From positions 496,001-560,000 of the forward strand of contig CP013099.1 of NCBI GenBank assembly GCA_001447805.1: a stretch of DNA of 64,000 nt, read 5' to 3'. Source of the stretch: Candidatus Tenderia electrophaga (GTDB taxonomy: Bacteria > Pseudomonadota > Gammaproteobacteria > Tenderiales > Tenderiaceae). Of this stretch, positions 17,463 through 27,856 are shown piece after piece. The position numbers and the translations under genes are program-made. How positions within the stretch are numbered: position 1 is the stretch's first letter; every line of letters starts with the position of its first letter. A model generated the notes under the pieces. That model saw nothing but the letters and a program-made list of their open reading frames with translations. It was not told the origin of the DNA and ran no database searches.

Positions 17463-18395
17463 CTAGCCGTGCTGATATAGAGCGGCCAGTATTTCGCGCG
17501 CGCCGCGGGCGAGCAGGTCGTCGGCCAGTTCGGTGCCGAGCCGCCGGGCCTCGGCGCTGGGCCCGCTGATCTCGCCGCGCAGCATCTCGCTGGCATCGGG
17601 CTGACCCACCAGGCCACGCAGTCGCAAGGTGTCGCCGTCGAGCACGGCGTGGCCGGCGATGGGCACCTGGCAGCCGCCTTCGAGACGGTTGTTCATGGCC
17701 CGTTCGGCGCTGACACGGATGTAGGTATCCGGGTCGTTGAGCGGTGTCAGCAGGGCGTTGACGCGCGTGTCGTCGCTGCGGCATTCGATGCCGACGGCGC
17801 CCTGGCCGATGGCCGGCAGGCTGATCTCGGTCTCCAGGACCTGGGTGATGCGCGCCTCGAAACCGAGCCGGATCAGGCCGGCGGCGGCCAGGATGATGGC
17901 GTCGTACTCGCCCTCGTCGAGCTTGCGCAGGCGGGTGTTGACGTTGCCGCGCAGGTCAATGATGCGCAGGTCGGGGCGGCGCTCGCGCAGCTGGCATTGA
18001 CGCCGCAGGCTGGAGGTGCCGACCCGGGCGCCCTGGGGCAGGGCGTCCAAGCTTGGGTAATTATTAGAGACGAAGGCATCGCGCGGGTCTTCGCGAGCGC
18101 AGATCACCGCCAGGTGCAGGCCCGCGGGGAATTCCACCGGCACGTCCTTCATGGAATGCACCGCGATATCGGTCGCGCCGTCGAGCATGCTGACTTCCAA
18201 TTCCTTGACGAACAGGCCCTTGCCGCCGATCTTGGCCAGCGGGCTGTTGAGGATCTGATCGCCCTGGGTGGTCATGCCGACCAGTTCCACCGCCAGGCCG
18301 GGGTGGGCCTGGATGAGGCGGTCGCGGACGAATTCCGCCTGCCACATGGCCAGCGGGCTTTTACGGGTTGCGATACGGATACGTTGCTTCGACAT
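17463..18395 (-). CDS. hemC: Porphobilinogen deaminase (hydroxymethylbilane synthase)
   Basis: A 310-residue enzyme that joins four porphobilinogens into hydroxymethylbilane. The dipyrromethane cofactor attaches to C242 in [11 protein letters not shown], the same number as in E. coli. Catalytic-site segments HSMKDVP and GTSSLRRQ are intact. It is first of the hemCDXY run and follows algR on the same strand with 57 bases between, as in Pseudomonas. Confidence 0.96.
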   Translation of the reverse strand: MSKQRIRIATRKSPLAMWQAEFVRDRLIQAHPGLAVELVGMTTQGDQILNSPLAKIGGKGLFVKELEVSMLDGATDIAVHSMKDVPVEFPAGLHLAVICAREDPRDAFVSNNYPSLDALPQGARVGTSSLRRQCQLRERRPDLRIIDLRGNVNTRLRKLDEGEYDAIILAAAGLIRLGFEARITQVLETEISLPAIGQGAVGIECRSDDTRVNALLTPLNDPDTYIRVSAERAMNNRLEGGCQVPIAGHAVLDGDTLRLRGLVGQPDASEMLRGEISGPSAEARRLGTELADDLLARGAREILAALYQHG

Positions 18396-18452
18396 ACTCA
18401 GGTTCCTTTCGGCAGACCGCTTATGCTACGGTTTGGCGCCCTTCGAAGCAAC

Positions 18453-19196
18453 TTATGAACGCTTTGAATCAGCCAATTCCGCGATGCGCTGGCGCACCAC
18501 CGGCAGCTGGCGCCGACTCACCTCAAGTGTGCTATCGCACCCCCGCAGGCGCAGCTGGTACTGGTGATTGCCCAGTCTTTCCAAGGCTTCGATGCGGTCG
18601 CTGGCCACCAGGCAGTTGCGATGGATGCGGGTGAAGCGATCGGCGAATTCCTGTTCCAGATCCTTGAGCGGTTCGTCGATCAATAACTCGCCGCCTTGAT
18701 GATGCACCGCCACATATTTGTTGTCCGATTGGAAGTACAGAATCGCTTCGATGGGCACCAGCTTGATACCGCCACGATGATGGGCGCTGATGTGGCGGCG
18801 CCGGGGGTTGTCGCCGGTGACGGCCGCCAAGCGCGCCCGCTGCAGGGGGCGGGCCTTGGCCAGGGCCTGCGCCAGGCGGGCGCGGCGGATGGGTTTGAGC
18901 AGGTAATCGATGGCGTTGGCGTCGAAGGCTTCCAGGGCGTGTTCGCTGTAGGCCGTGGTGAAGATGATGGCCGGCGCTGGATTCAGATTACTCAGATGAC
19001 GGGCGGCTTCCAGGCCGTCCATCTCCGGCATGTGGATGTCCAGCAGCAACACGTCGGGCTGTAGTTGCTGCGCCTGCACCACGGCTTGGCGGCCGTCGCC
19101 GACCTCGCCCACCACGCGGTGGTCGCCCAGGTCCTCGATCAGATCCCGCAGGCGGCTGCGGGCCAGGGGTTCGTCGTCAACAATGAGTATGTTCAT
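18453..19196 (-). CDS. algR: LytTR-type response regulator AlgR
   Basis: A 247-residue regulator with a receiver domain (about 1-118) and a LytTR DNA-binding domain (about 140-240). The acidic pocket is D7/D8, the phospho-acceptor is D53 in LLLDIHMPEMDG, and the conserved lysine is in LLKPI. The LytTR domain shows the typical IHRNCLV segment. In Pseudomonas AlgR controls alginate, type IV pili and virulence; targets here are unknown. Its start overlaps the end of algZ by four bases (ATGA). Confidence 0.92.
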   Translation of the reverse strand: MNILIVDDEPLARSRLRDLIEDLGDHRVVGEVGDGRQAVVQAQQLQPDVLLLDIHMPEMDGLEAARHLSNLNPAPAIIFTTAYSEHALEAFDANAIDYLLKPIRRARLAQALAKARPLQRARLAAVTGDNPRRRHISAHHRGGIKLVPIEAILYFQSDNKYVAVHHQGGELLIDEPLKDLEQEFADRFTRIHRNCLVASDRIEALERLGNHQYQLRLRGCDSTLEVSRRQLPVVRQRIAELADSKRS

Positions 19197-20266
19197 GCGG
19201 GTTCACAGGGCTGGTAGGGGAAGCGCAGTTTGACTTCGTACTGTTGGTCGTGTTGCGCGCTGCTGAGTTTGCCGTCTTCGGCGAAATGGGCCAACAGACG
19301 CTGCCGGGTGTTATCCAGGGCGATGTGCAGTCCCTGGCGGCGGCGCTGAACCTCTTGGCCGGGGGCGGGCAGCGGGTTGGTGATGCTCAGCTCCAGCCGG
19401 CCGCCGTGGCGCATGCCGCGGACGCGGATCTCGCCGCCGCGACCGATGGATTCGATGCCGTGGCAGACGGCGTTCTCCAATAGCGGTTGCAGGGTCAGGG
19501 CGGGCAGGGCGGCGTCGCCGGGAATCGCCTCAATGTCCCAATCGACCTGGAGTCGTTCCCCCAGGCGCAGTTGTTCCATGTCCAGATAGCGCCGCGCGAT
19601 CTCGACCTCGGTGCTGAAGGGCAGGCGGGCCTCGGCGCTGTTGAGGGTGTGACGGAACAGGTCGGCCAGGTCCTCCACCGCCTCCTCGGCGCGCTGCGGC
19701 TGGCGCCGGATCAAGCTGGCGATGGTATTCAGGGCGTTGAACAGAAAATGGGGACGAATGCGCGCCTGCAGGGCCTGCAGGCGGTATTGGTTCTCGGCCT
19801 CGATGTTGAGCTTGAGCTGGTGCTGCAAATAGAAATAGCGCAGCGTCAGCAGGCTGGCGATGGCACAAATGGCGAAGTTGCGGCTGAAAAATTCGAGGTG
19901 GCTCATATTGATCGAAAGCGCGCCGTGGCCGAAGCGCTGACTGACTTGGTAGGCCAGTTCACTGAACAGCGCGGTGATGGCCAGCAGCAGGGCGAAGGCG
20001 GCCAGGGCGGCGCCGTTGTTGCCCAGCCGGTTCAGGCGTGCGCGCAGCCAGCACAGCGTGGCGGTGGAGCTGAGCGCGATCCACTGGATATAAATAGAGA
20101 CCAGACTGAGATAGCCCCAGTCACCGCCGCGCGCGCTGGGCGTGGCCAGGGTGAGGACGAAGGCCAGCAGTTCGGCGATGATGACCACCGCGAAGACGAT
20201 GCGGATGTGACAAAAATCGGGCAGAAAGGTCTCGATTTTGGCGTCGCTTTTGTCGAGCTGGGGCAT
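19193..20266 (-). CDS. algZ: Sensor histidine kinase AlgZ/FimS
   Basis: A 357-residue LytS-type kinase with four hydrophobic segments in the first 145 residues, a linker, then the His_kinase motif [10 protein letters not shown] with H173 as likely phospho-acceptor. The HATPase segment contains LQPLLENAV and a glycine-poor ATP lid. It lies immediately upstream of algR with a translational-coupling overlap. The gene is divergent from argH, with 98 bases between the two starts. Confidence 0.92.
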   Translation of the reverse strand: MPQLDKSDAKIETFLPDFCHIRIVFAVVIIAELLAFVLTLATPSARGGDWGYLSLVSIYIQWIALSSTATLCWLRARLNRLGNNGAALAAFALLLAITALFSELAYQVSQRFGHGALSINMSHLEFFSRNFAICAIASLLTLRYFYLQHQLKLNIEAENQYRLQALQARIRPHFLFNALNTIASLIRRQPQRAEEAVEDLADLFRHTLNSAEARLPFSTEVEIARRYLDMEQLRLGERLQVDWDIEAIPGDAALPALTLQPLLENAVCHGIESIGRGGEIRVRGMRHGGRLELSITNPLPAPGQEVQRRRQGLHIALDNTRQRLLAHFAEDGKLSSAQHDQQYEVKLRFPYQPCEPA

Positions 20267-20364
20267 ACGCTGTATCCCTGGAAAACCTATTTATGGTATC
20301 GGATGGCCGCGCCTTTTGCCTTATTGATATACTTCGCCTTTTGCCATCGAGCCAAGGAATCATC

Positions 20365-21750
20365 GTGACCGAGCATACCAGCAAGCCCTGGGCGGGGCGT
20401 TTTACCGAGCCCACCGATGCCTTCGTCGAGGCCTTTACCGCCTCGGTGGGCTTTGATCAACGCCTGTATCGTCATGACATCGCCGGTTCCCGCGCCCATG
20501 CCCGCATGCTGACCCACGTCGGTGTGCTGACCCAAGGCGAGTGTGACACGATCCTGCAGGGCCTGGATCGGGTGGAGCAGGAGATCGAGACCGGCCAATT
20601 CCAATGGTCGGTGTCGTTGGAAGACGTGCACATGAATGTGGAGGCGCGCCTCACCGCCCTCATCGGTGAGGCCGGCAAGAAGCTGCACACCGGCCGTTCG
20701 CGCAACGATCAGGTAGCCACCGACATCCGCCTTTATCTGCGCGACGAGATCGACGCGATTCAAGCCGAACTGAAGCGCCTGCAAACCGCCCTCATCGACC
20801 TGGCCGAGCGCGAGCACGACGCCATCATGCCCGGTTTTACCCATCTGCAGGTGGCCCAGCCGGTCACCTTCGGCCATCACATGCTGGCCTGGTTCGAGAT
20901 GCTGCTGCGTGACGCCCAGCGCCTGGCCGACTGCCGCAAGCGCGTCAATGTCATGCCGCTGGGCGCCGCCGCCCTGGCCGGCACCAGCTATCCCATCGAT
21001 CGGGAATACAGCGCTCAGCTGCTGGGGTTTGAGCGGGTCACCGAGAATTCCCTGGACGCCGTCAGTGATCGCGATTTCGCCATCGAATTCTGCGCCGCCG
21101 CCGCACTGTTGATGACCCACTTGTCACGCTTTTCTGAAGAATTGATCCTGTGGGCCTCGGCCCAGTTCGACTTTGTCGACATCCCGGACAGTTTCTGCAC
21201 CGGATCAAGCATCATGCCGCAGAAAAAGAACCCCGACGTGCCCGAGCTGGTGCGCGGCAAGGTGGGCCGGGTCAACGGTCATCTGATCTCCCTGCTGACC
21301 CTGATGAAGGGCCAGCCCTTGGCCTATAACAAGGACAATCAGGAAGATAAAGAACCGCTGTTCGACGTGGTGGACACCCTGCGTGGCTCGCTCAAGGTCT
21401 ATGCGGACATGATGGCCGCGCTGACGATCAAGCGCGACAACATGGAGCGCGCCGCGCTGCAGGGCTTTTCCACCGCCACCGACCTGGCCGATTACCTGGT
21501 GCGCCAGGGTGTGCCGTTTCGCGACGCCCACGAGGTGGTGGGCAAGGCGGTGCGCCTGGGCGTGGACACGGGGCGTGATCTGGCCGAGATGGCCTTAAGT
21601 GAACTGCAACAGTTCTCCGACGCCATCAGCGCAGATGTGTTCGAGGTGCTCACTCTGCAGGGCTCGGTGGCGGCGCGTGATCACATCGGCGGCACGGCCC
21701 CGGCCCAGGTCAAGGCCGCGGCGGCGCGGGCGCGTCGACGCGTCCTTTAA
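20365..21750 (+). CDS. argH: Argininosuccinate lyase
   Basis: A 461-residue enzyme of the fumarase/aspartase superfamily that splits argininosuccinate into arginine and fumarate. The signature [15 protein letters not shown] is at about residues 280-294, and the N-terminal [14 protein letters not shown] matches the family. The frame is open from 20293, but GTG 20365 is chosen because AAGGA lies six bases upstream and the product then starts where other ArgH proteins start. Its last four bases overlap the end of the convergent GGDEF gene. Confidence 0.95.
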   Translation: MTEHTSKPWAGRFTEPTDAFVEAFTASVGFDQRLYRHDIAGSRAHARMLTHVGVLTQGECDTILQGLDRVEQEIETGQFQWSVSLEDVHMNVEARLTALIGEAGKKLHTGRSRNDQVATDIRLYLRDEIDAIQAELKRLQTALIDLAEREHDAIMPGFTHLQVAQPVTFGHHMLAWFEMLLRDAQRLADCRKRVNVMPLGAAALAGTSYPIDREYSAQLLGFERVTENSLDAVSDRDFAIEFCAAAALLMTHLSRFSEELILWASAQFDFVDIPDSFCTGSSIMPQKKNPDVPELVRGKVGRVNGHLISLLTLMKGQPLAYNKDNQEDKEPLFDVVDTLRGSLKVYADMMAALTIKRDNMERAALQGFSTATDLADYLVRQGVPFRDAHEVVGKAVRLGVDTGRDLAEMALSELQQFSDAISADVFEVLTLQGSVAARDHIGGTAPAQVKAAAARARRRVL

Positions 21751-22592
21751 CCTGCCGCCGCGATCGATGTTCCCGCCGCCCTGGCGGCGGCGACACCGTC
21801 GCTGAGGCGCTGCAGCATCAGGTTGGCATCATCCCCTTTGTGCCAGGCGGTCAGGCTGCAGTAAGGCGTGACCTTGAGGCTTTCGCCGGCGTCGCCGGGC
21901 AGTTCCAGCGCCTTGATCAGATCGCAGATCTTGGCCGCCAGGGTCTCGGTGGCCTCGGCCGGGGTCTCGGGCAGAATGAGCAGAAATTCCGGCCCGTCGA
22001 AACGGCCGATGATGTCGGCCCAGCGCATCTGTTCCTTGAGCAGTTGACCCACCCTGAGCCAGGCCTCTTCCTCGTAGCGCTGCAACTGGTCCGGGGCCAG
22101 GTCGTTCAGTTCGGCGCGCAGCTTGATCAATGACAAGGGGTTGCCGTAACGGCGGCTGCGCGAGATCAGCGGCTCCAGGCCCTGCAACAGGGCGCGGCGA
22201 TTGGGCAGGCCGGTGACGGGGTCGCGGGTGGTGAGTTGTTTCAGGTCGTCTTCCAGGCGGTCGCGCTCCAGGCGCAGGCGCTGTTCGGTGGTGATGTCTA
22301 GATAGAACTGCACGCGCTTGCCGTCGTCGGTGGTCTGGCTGTGGCAATGCAGCCAGCGTTGGCTGTCGTTGCGTTGCAGCAGGATGGTCTCGGGCGGGGA
22401 GGCCAGTACGCTGGCCATCTCCTTGGGAAGTTCGGCGATGGATTTGCCTTTGAGCTGCTCCGCCGAGATATCCAGCATGCGTTCCAGGGTTTGGTTATGC
22501 CACTGGATGTTGCCCTGCGCATCCATCAGGATGATGCCGACCGGCGCCGGGTGCAGAGCGTTTTGTAGGTCAGCGAGGCTGGTTTGTTCCAT
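21747..22592 (-). CDS. PAS-GGDEF domain protein with degenerate signature
   Basis: A 281-residue soluble protein with an N-terminal PAS domain (about 8-120; [18 protein letters not shown]) and a GGDEF-type domain (about 125-280; [15 protein letters not shown]). The signature loop at residues 197-203 reads RFDGPEF instead of R(Y/F)GGDEF. The glycine and aspartate needed for GTP and metal binding are replaced, so diguanylate cyclase activity is doubtful. It may be a sensor or scaffold. Divergent from cyaA, and tail-to-tail with argH. Confidence 0.85.
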   Translation of the reverse strand: MEQTSLADLQNALHPAPVGIILMDAQGNIQWHNQTLERMLDISAEQLKGKSIAELPKEMASVLASPPETILLQRNDSQRWLHCHSQTTDDGKRVQFYLDITTEQRLRLERDRLEDDLKQLTTRDPVTGLPNRRALLQGLEPLISRSRRYGNPLSLIKLRAELNDLAPDQLQRYEEEAWLRVGQLLKEQMRWADIIGRFDGPEFLLILPETPAEATETLAAKICDLIKALELPGDAGESLKVTPYCSLTAWHKGDDANLMLQRLSDGVAAARAAGTSIAAAG

Positions 22593-22837
22593 AATTTATG
22601 CGACTCCCCTGTGCGTTGATTCGGTGCGTAAAGGTCTAGATATACCCCATATCGCCGCGGCCTGCCAAGGGATGCTCGGCAAGGAAACGGGCCTAACGCA
22701 TAGCATATTGAAATCCGGGATGTTTTTAGTAAATTTTTGAATCTGTATGGATATCTCGGGCCGTGCCGGCGCCCTTGGCGCCGGCTTTTAAGTTCTGCGC
22801 CCCGCCGGCCGATACAGGCTTGTGTGCGGGGGAGACA

Positions 22838-25717
22838 ATGTTCAAGTCCAAAACTAAAAACAAGCTCACATTTTCTGACGTCGACGCGGTCAGAAAGCGC
22901 TTTATAACGCTCAATCGGCAGCGCCTGCAGCGCGGCGAGGAGTGCATGCGCAGCAACCAGCGTGATTTTCTCGACTTTTTGCCGCTGCTGTTTCACATCA
23001 ATCATCCCAGCCTGCCGGGCTATGTCTCCAAGCTGACGCCCTCGGGCATTTGCGACTATACGCCGACGCAGCGCGCGCTGGATGCGGCGAAAAAATACAT
23101 CCATCGCTTCGATTACCGCAATCGAGCCCTACCGCGCTACGACATACTGTCCATGTTCCTGATGGGCAGCAGTGGCACCATCGCCTATTCCCGCAAGAGC
23201 GATTTTGATATCTGGCTGTGTCACCAGCACGATATCCCCGCCGACCGTCTGGCCGAGCTGCAGCAGAAGGCCAGCCTCATCGAACAGTGGGCCGATGAGC
23301 AGGGCCTGGAAGTGCATTTCTTTTTGATGGATGCAGAGGATTTTCGTCAGGGCAAGATCGTTGATCTTTCCTCCGAGAGCAGTGGCACGGCGCAGTATTA
23401 CTTATTGCTGGAAGAATTCTACCGCACCAGTCTGTTGCTGGCCGGCCGCTTCCCGGTGTGGTGGCTGGTGCCGGTGGAAGAGGAAGAGAATTACGCGGCC
23501 TATGTCGACAATCTTTATCAAAGCCGGTTGGTCAACGAATCGGAGGTGATCGACTTCGGCGGCATCCCCACCCTGCCGGCAGAGGAATTCTTCGGCGCCG
23601 CCGTGTGGCAACTCTTCAAGGGCATCGACTCGCCGCACAAGTCCTTGCTCAAGTTGTTGTTGATGGAGGTCTACGCCGCCGAATATCCGCAGATCGATTT
23701 GCTTTGTCTGCGCTTTAAAAAATCCATTTTCGACGGCGAGAATGATCTGGACAAGCTCGACCCGTACCTGATGCTCTATAAGAAACTGGAGGAATACCTG
23801 CTCAGCCGCGACGAGGAGGACCGCCTGGAATTGGTGCGGCGCTGTTTTTACTTCAAGGTGAATCAGAAATTGAGCCGTAAGGACAACGTGCCCTACGATT
23901 GGCGCCGCGACCTGCTGCGTTCCATGACCAATGCCTGGGGCTGGGAGGACGAGTATCTGGCGGTGATGGATCGGCGCCAGAACTGGAAGATCAAACAGGT
24001 GCTCAGCGAACGCGCCGTGTTGGTCAAGGAGTTGACCTACACTTACCAGTTTTTGTCTTCCTTCGCGCGCCAACACGCCCAACTGGCGGCCATTAATCAA
24101 CATGATCTGAACGCCCTGGGGCGTAAGCTGTATGCCGCCTTCGAACGCAAGACGGGCAAGGTGGAGATCGTCAATCGGGGCATCTCGCAAGACGTCTTCG
24201 AACCCCTGCTGACGCTCTACCAAATTCGCCAGCGTGGCCGGGAAGGCGGCTGGGCGCTGTTGAGTTCGGGAGGCGACAGCGACAGCCGTGATCCGTCCTC
24301 CATGGTGGCGCTGAAGCGCAGTCGCCACGTCATCGAGGCGCTGGCCTGGGGCTATTTCAACGGTCTGATCAAGGGTTCCAGCGTGGTGAAGGTGATCAAA
24401 CATGCCAGCGATCTGGAAACGCGCCAATTGGAAGAGTGTGTACGCAGCCTGGAAAAGGCGCTGCCCGCCAGTAAGATACTGGAGACCGATATCGAAGAAC
24501 TGGGCCGGGCGGTGAAGGTGCTGGAGTCGGTGCTGGTGGTCAACTTAGGGCACGATCCCATGGTTGAACTGCGCCGCAGCGGCGCCCATCTGGCCAGCAA
24601 CCGCACCGACGCCTTCAGTTACGGCGGCATGTACGGCAGCCTGATCGGCAGCGTCGACCAGATTATTCTGACCAGTTGGAAAGAGGTGATCACGTCGCAC
24701 TTCGAGGCCGCCGCGGGCATGCTCGACTGCCTGAGCAATTATTTTCGTATGATGCCGCCGTCGAAGGGCGCGGCGCCGCCCACGCCGACCGTGCTCTGCT
24801 ATACCCAGAATCACGCCATTACCATCCGGCAGCGCGTCGAACGCCTGTTCGACGACCTGGTGGAATGTTTTTACGGTGCGCGCGAGAAGCAGAACAACCG
24901 CTTCATCTTTTGCGTCCAGCGAGATTACTACGTGCTGTATTTCGAAGATGATGTCATGCGCTACCAACGCATCAGCGACTACGGCGAGCTGCTGCGCTAT
25001 CTGAGCAAGGGGCGGCAGAGTTTCGGTCAGGTGACCATGGATCCGAATGTGATTTCGGATAAGCTCCTGGCGTTGGTATTCAAGTTCAATAAGCCCGGCA
25101 TGGTGCAATTTTTTTACAAACGGGAGAGTGGCGGCAATGCCGAGGTCTACGTGGTCGATGAGAACGGCTCTTTATTCTGTCAAAAGCATGAGGCCGCCGA
25201 CGAAGCATGCCTGCTAGGTCATTACAGCCGCTTCTTCGATACCGTATTGCAGCGTCAATTGTTTCAGATCATCGGTCAGGGAGAGGAAGGTAAGGAAGCC
25301 ATCGAAGTGGAATACTACAGCGTCGGGCGCGACCGCCAGGGACAGTATCAAGTCAGTCGCCGCGCCCCGCATGACAGCGGCAAGCGCGGTTATACCAGCA
25401 TTCAGGTGATTGCCTCGCGCGAGGACGCCAGCGGTTCCGCCTTTACCATCTATTGCGACGAAAAGGAGTTCTCATCGCTCGAATACGGCAGTAACCTGTT
25501 CACCGAGATCGCCGTCAATATTCTCGCCAAGCGCAAAAGCCGGCGCACCTATCCCGTCTACATCACTGATATCGATCTGACGCCCGATATGTTCGCCGAC
25601 TATCCGGCCGGCCATGTGCCGGTGGTCGAGTTTCTCAACTACAAGAAAAACATCGAGGCCAAGTTGAATCAGGCCTTGGAGCAGGTCAAGCAAATCCGGC
25701 CCTTGCGGCCCCAATAA
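22838..25717 (+). CDS. cyaA: Class I adenylate cyclase
   Basis: A 959-residue enterobacterial-type adenylate cyclase making cAMP. The nucleotidyltransferase motif GSSGTIAYSRKSDFDIWLC (about residues 109-127) holds the catalytic serine and two aspartates. A long regulatory C-terminal half follows, as in other class I enzymes. The frame is open from 22763, but ATG 22838 preceded by GGGGGAG gives the usual start. lptM and lysA follow, an order seen in Pseudomonas. It implies a CRP-type regulator elsewhere in the genome. Confidence 0.94.
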   Translation: MFKSKTKNKLTFSDVDAVRKRFITLNRQRLQRGEECMRSNQRDFLDFLPLLFHINHPSLPGYVSKLTPSGICDYTPTQRALDAAKKYIHRFDYRNRALPRYDILSMFLMGSSGTIAYSRKSDFDIWLCHQHDIPADRLAELQQKASLIEQWADEQGLEVHFFLMDAEDFRQGKIVDLSSESSGTAQYYLLLEEFYRTSLLLAGRFPVWWLVPVEEEENYAAYVDNLYQSRLVNESEVIDFGGIPTLPAEEFFGAAVWQLFKGIDSPHKSLLKLLLMEVYAAEYPQIDLLCLRFKKSIFDGENDLDKLDPYLMLYKKLEEYLLSRDEEDRLELVRRCFYFKVNQKLSRKDNVPYDWRRDLLRSMTNAWGWEDEYLAVMDRRQNWKIKQVLSERAVLVKELTYTYQFLSSFARQHAQLAAINQHDLNALGRKLYAAFERKTGKVEIVNRGISQDVFEPLLTLYQIRQRGREGGWALLSSGGDSDSRDPSSMVALKRSRHVIEALAWGYFNGLIKGSSVVKVIKHASDLETRQLEECVRSLEKALPASKILETDIEELGRAVKVLESVLVVNLGHDPMVELRRSGAHLASNRTDAFSYGGMYGSLIGSVDQIILTSWKEVITSHFEAAAGMLDCLSNYFRMMPPSKGAAPPTPTVLCYTQNHAITIRQRVERLFDDLVECFYGAREKQNNRFIFCVQRDYYVLYFEDDVMRYQRISDYGELLRYLSKGRQSFGQVTMDPNVISDKLLALVFKFNKPGMVQFFYKRESGGNAEVYVVDENGSLFCQKHEAADEACLLGHYSRFFDTVLQRQLFQIIGQGEEGKEAIEVEYYSVGRDRQGQYQVSRRAPHDSGKRGYTSIQVIASREDASGSAFTIYCDEKEFSSLEYGSNLFTEIAVNILAKRKSRRTYPVYITDIDLTPDMFADYPAGHVPVVEFLNYKKNIEAKLNQALEQVKQIRPLRPQ

Positions 25718-25753
25718 GTCCGTCCCGCACGTGTAGAGCGGCGTTCCCATTTC

Positions 25754-25762
25754 TGGGATAAT
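25754..25762 (+). promoter_or_regulatory. Candidate extended -10 promoter for lptM-lysA
   Basis: TGGGATAAT forms an extended -10 element 36 bases before the lptM start. No clear -35 box is seen, as is common for extended -10 promoters. Confidence 0.35.
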
Positions 25763-25797
25763 GGCTTCCCACGTTTGAATTGTCCGGGAGCCGAGTG

Positions 25798-25938
25798 GTG
25801 AAATCATTGCGTTATCTGTTGCTGCTGAGCTGTTTGGCCATGGTCACGGCCTGCGGTCAGAAGGGGGATTTGTATTTCCCCGAATCGACGCACGCCGCGT
25901 CCGTCCCGGTCGCATTGGAGAAGTATGGATTATTTTGA
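25798..25938 (+). CDS. lptM: LPS translocon maturation chaperone LptM (YifL-type lipoprotein)
   Basis: A 46-residue lipoprotein. The signal peptide ends in a lipobox (VTAC, cysteine at residue 19) followed by GQKGDLYFP, the hallmark of YifL/LptM, which helps LptD adopt its native disulfides. GTG 25798 is chosen over the adjacent GTG 25795 because GGGAG sits seven bases before it. The 3' end overlaps lysA by 14 bases. Its target LptD is also encoded in this window (54904-57144). Confidence 0.88.
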   Translation: MKSLRYLLLLSCLAMVTACGQKGDLYFPESTHAASVPVALEKYGLF

Positions 25939-27178
25939 ATATCGCGATGCGGGTCTGTGCGCCGAAGCGCTGCCACTGACGGCCCTGGCCGAGCGTTTCG
26001 GTACGCCTTGCTACGTCTATTCCCGCGCCACCATCGAGCGCCATTGGCGCGCCTTCGACGACGCCCTGGCGGGACAGCGTCATCTGGTCTGCTATGCCGT
26101 CAAGGCCAACTCCAACCTGGCCGTGCTCGATCTCATGGCCCGGTTGGGCAGCGGCTTCGATATCGTCTCGGTGGGCGAGTTGGAGCGCGTGCTCAAGGCC
26201 GGCGGCGACCCGGCCAAGGTGGTGTTTTCCGGTGTCGCCAAGCGCGCCGACGAAATGCGTCGCGCCCTGGAGGTGGGCATTAAGTGTTTTAACGTGGAGT
26301 CGGTGGCGGAACTCGAACGGCTCAACCGGGTGGCCGGCGAGATGCAGTGTCAGGCGCCGGTGTCCATCCGCGTCAACCCGGACGTCGATGCCAAGACCCA
26401 CCCCTATATTTCCACCGGCCTGAAGGAGAATAAATTCGGCATCGACATTGAGCAGGCCCCGGCGGTGTATCGCCAGGCCGCCGCCCTGCCCCATCTGAAC
26501 GTGGTGGGGGTGGATTGCCATATCGGTTCCCAGCTCACCGGGGTGACGCCCTTTGTCGATGCCCTGGAGCGGGTGCTGCTGTTGATCGGCCAGTTGCGCG
26601 ACGCCGGCATTGAGATCGAACACCTGGACGTGGGCGGCGGCCTGGGAATTCGCTACCACGACGAAACGCCGCCGGCGCCGGCCGAGTATGCCGAAGCCAT
26701 TAAACAGCGCCTCGACAATACCGAGCTGGAACTGCTCATTGAGCCGGGCCGGGCGATCGTCGGCAATGCCGGCGTGCTGCTCACCCGCATCGAATTTTTG
26801 AAACAGACCGGCGACAAGCACTTCGCCATTGTCGACGCCGGCATGAACGATCTGCTGCGTCCGGCGCTGTATTCCGCCTGGCAGGCCATCGTGCCGGTAG
26901 TGCCGCGCGCCGATGTGGAGCGCCGCCGTTACGACATCGTCGGTCCGGTATGCGAGACCGGCGACTTCCTGGGCAAGGAGCGCGAGTTGGCCGTCAGTGC
27001 CGGCGACCTGCTGGCGGTGCGCAGCGCCGGGGCCTACGGCTTCAGCATGAGTTCCAACTACAATTCGCGCGTGCGGCCAGCGGAGGTGATGGTGGACGGC
27101 AAGCAGGCCCACTTGATTCGCCGCCGCGAGACCCTCGACGAGCTGTATCAAGCGGAATCCCTGCTCCCCGAAGCGTGA
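25925..27178 (+). CDS. lysA: Diaminopimelate decarboxylase
   Basis: A 417-residue PLP enzyme that makes lysine from meso-diaminopimelate. The PLP lysine is in YAVKANSN (about residue 60). The glycine-rich phosphate site is around DVGGGLGIRY, and the active-site cysteine is in GPVCETGDFL. Start ATG 25925 has GGAG three to six bases upstream, within the end of lptM. The usual next gene, dapF, is absent; a methyltransferase follows instead. Confidence 0.95.
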   Translation: MDYFEYRDAGLCAEALPLTALAERFGTPCYVYSRATIERHWRAFDDALAGQRHLVCYAVKANSNLAVLDLMARLGSGFDIVSVGELERVLKAGGDPAKVVFSGVAKRADEMRRALEVGIKCFNVESVAELERLNRVAGEMQCQAPVSIRVNPDVDAKTHPYISTGLKENKFGIDIEQAPAVYRQAAALPHLNVVGVDCHIGSQLTGVTPFVDALERVLLLIGQLRDAGIEIEHLDVGGGLGIRYHDETPPAPAEYAEAIKQRLDNTELELLIEPGRAIVGNAGVLLTRIEFLKQTGDKHFAIVDAGMNDLLRPALYSAWQAIVPVVPRADVERRRYDIVGPVCETGDFLGKERELAVSAGDLLAVRSAGAYGFSMSSNYNSRVRPAEVMVDGKQAHLIRRRETLDELYQAESLLPEA

Positions 27179-27190
27179 TCCACTCAGTTG

Positions 27191-27853
27191 ATGCAGCGCA
27201 TCCCCGAGCCTGAATTGATGGACGAGGCCGAGCAGGCTCAGGCCTATGCCGAGGCCGATTTCGACGCGGCCAACCGTTTGTTTGTCGACAGATTCCGCGC
27301 GGCTTTCGGTGACGGGCTCAAGGGGCGGGCGCTGGATCTGGGCTGCGGCCCCGCCGACATCGTCGGCCGCCTGGCCCGGCATTATCCCGCGCTGCACTTC
27401 GACGCCGTGGACGGCGCCGCCGCCATGCTGGCCTGGGCTGAGCGCAGCTTGGCCCATGACGGCGTGGCGGAGCGCGTGACGCTGTTACGGCGTCATTTGC
27501 CCTGTGATGACCTGCCCGTCGCCAGTTATCAGGTGATCACCAGCAACAGCCTGCTGCATCATATGCGCGATGCGCATGGGTTCTGGACCATGCTGGCGGC
27601 CTATGCCGAGCCGGGTACCCGGGTGATGGTGATGGACTTGCTGCGCCCGGCGAGCCTGACCGCGGCGAATGACTTGGTGGCCCAATACGCCGCTGACGCG
27701 CCGCAGGTCCTGCGGCAGGACTTTTATCGCTCACTGCTGGCGGCCTATCGCCCCCAGGAAATCGTGCTGCAACTGAGTCGCGCCGGGCTGGCGCCGCTTG
27801 ACGTGCAGGTGGTCTCCGACCGTCACTGGCTGGTCAGTGGCCGGCTGGACTGA
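27191..27853 (+). CDS. Class I SAM-dependent methyltransferase
   Basis: A 220-residue protein with the SAM-binding motif LDLGCGPADIVGRLA (about residues 48-62), an acidic motif II (DAVDGAAAMLAWA) and the post-motif segment SNSLLHHM. It is a small-molecule type methyltransferase; the substrate cannot be told from sequence. ATG 27191 is used; TTG 27188 would add one residue. It starts 12 bases after lysA and is likely co-transcribed. It converges on the RCC1 gene with only three bases between the ends. Confidence 0.82.
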   Translation: MQRIPEPELMDEAEQAQAYAEADFDAANRLFVDRFRAAFGDGLKGRALDLGCGPADIVGRLARHYPALHFDAVDGAAAMLAWAERSLAHDGVAERVTLLRRHLPCDDLPVASYQVITSNSLLHHMRDAHGFWTMLAAYAEPGTRVMVMDLLRPASLTAANDLVAQYAADAPQVLRQDFYRSLLAAYRPQEIVLQLSRAGLAPLDVQVVSDRHWLVSGRLD

Positions 27854-27856
27854 GTT

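Noticed and set aside
25844-27457. 537-codon open frame on the minus strand opposite lysA and the methyltransferase gene
   Set aside because: It spans two well-supported genes, including the gap between them, and has the composition of an antisense shadow.
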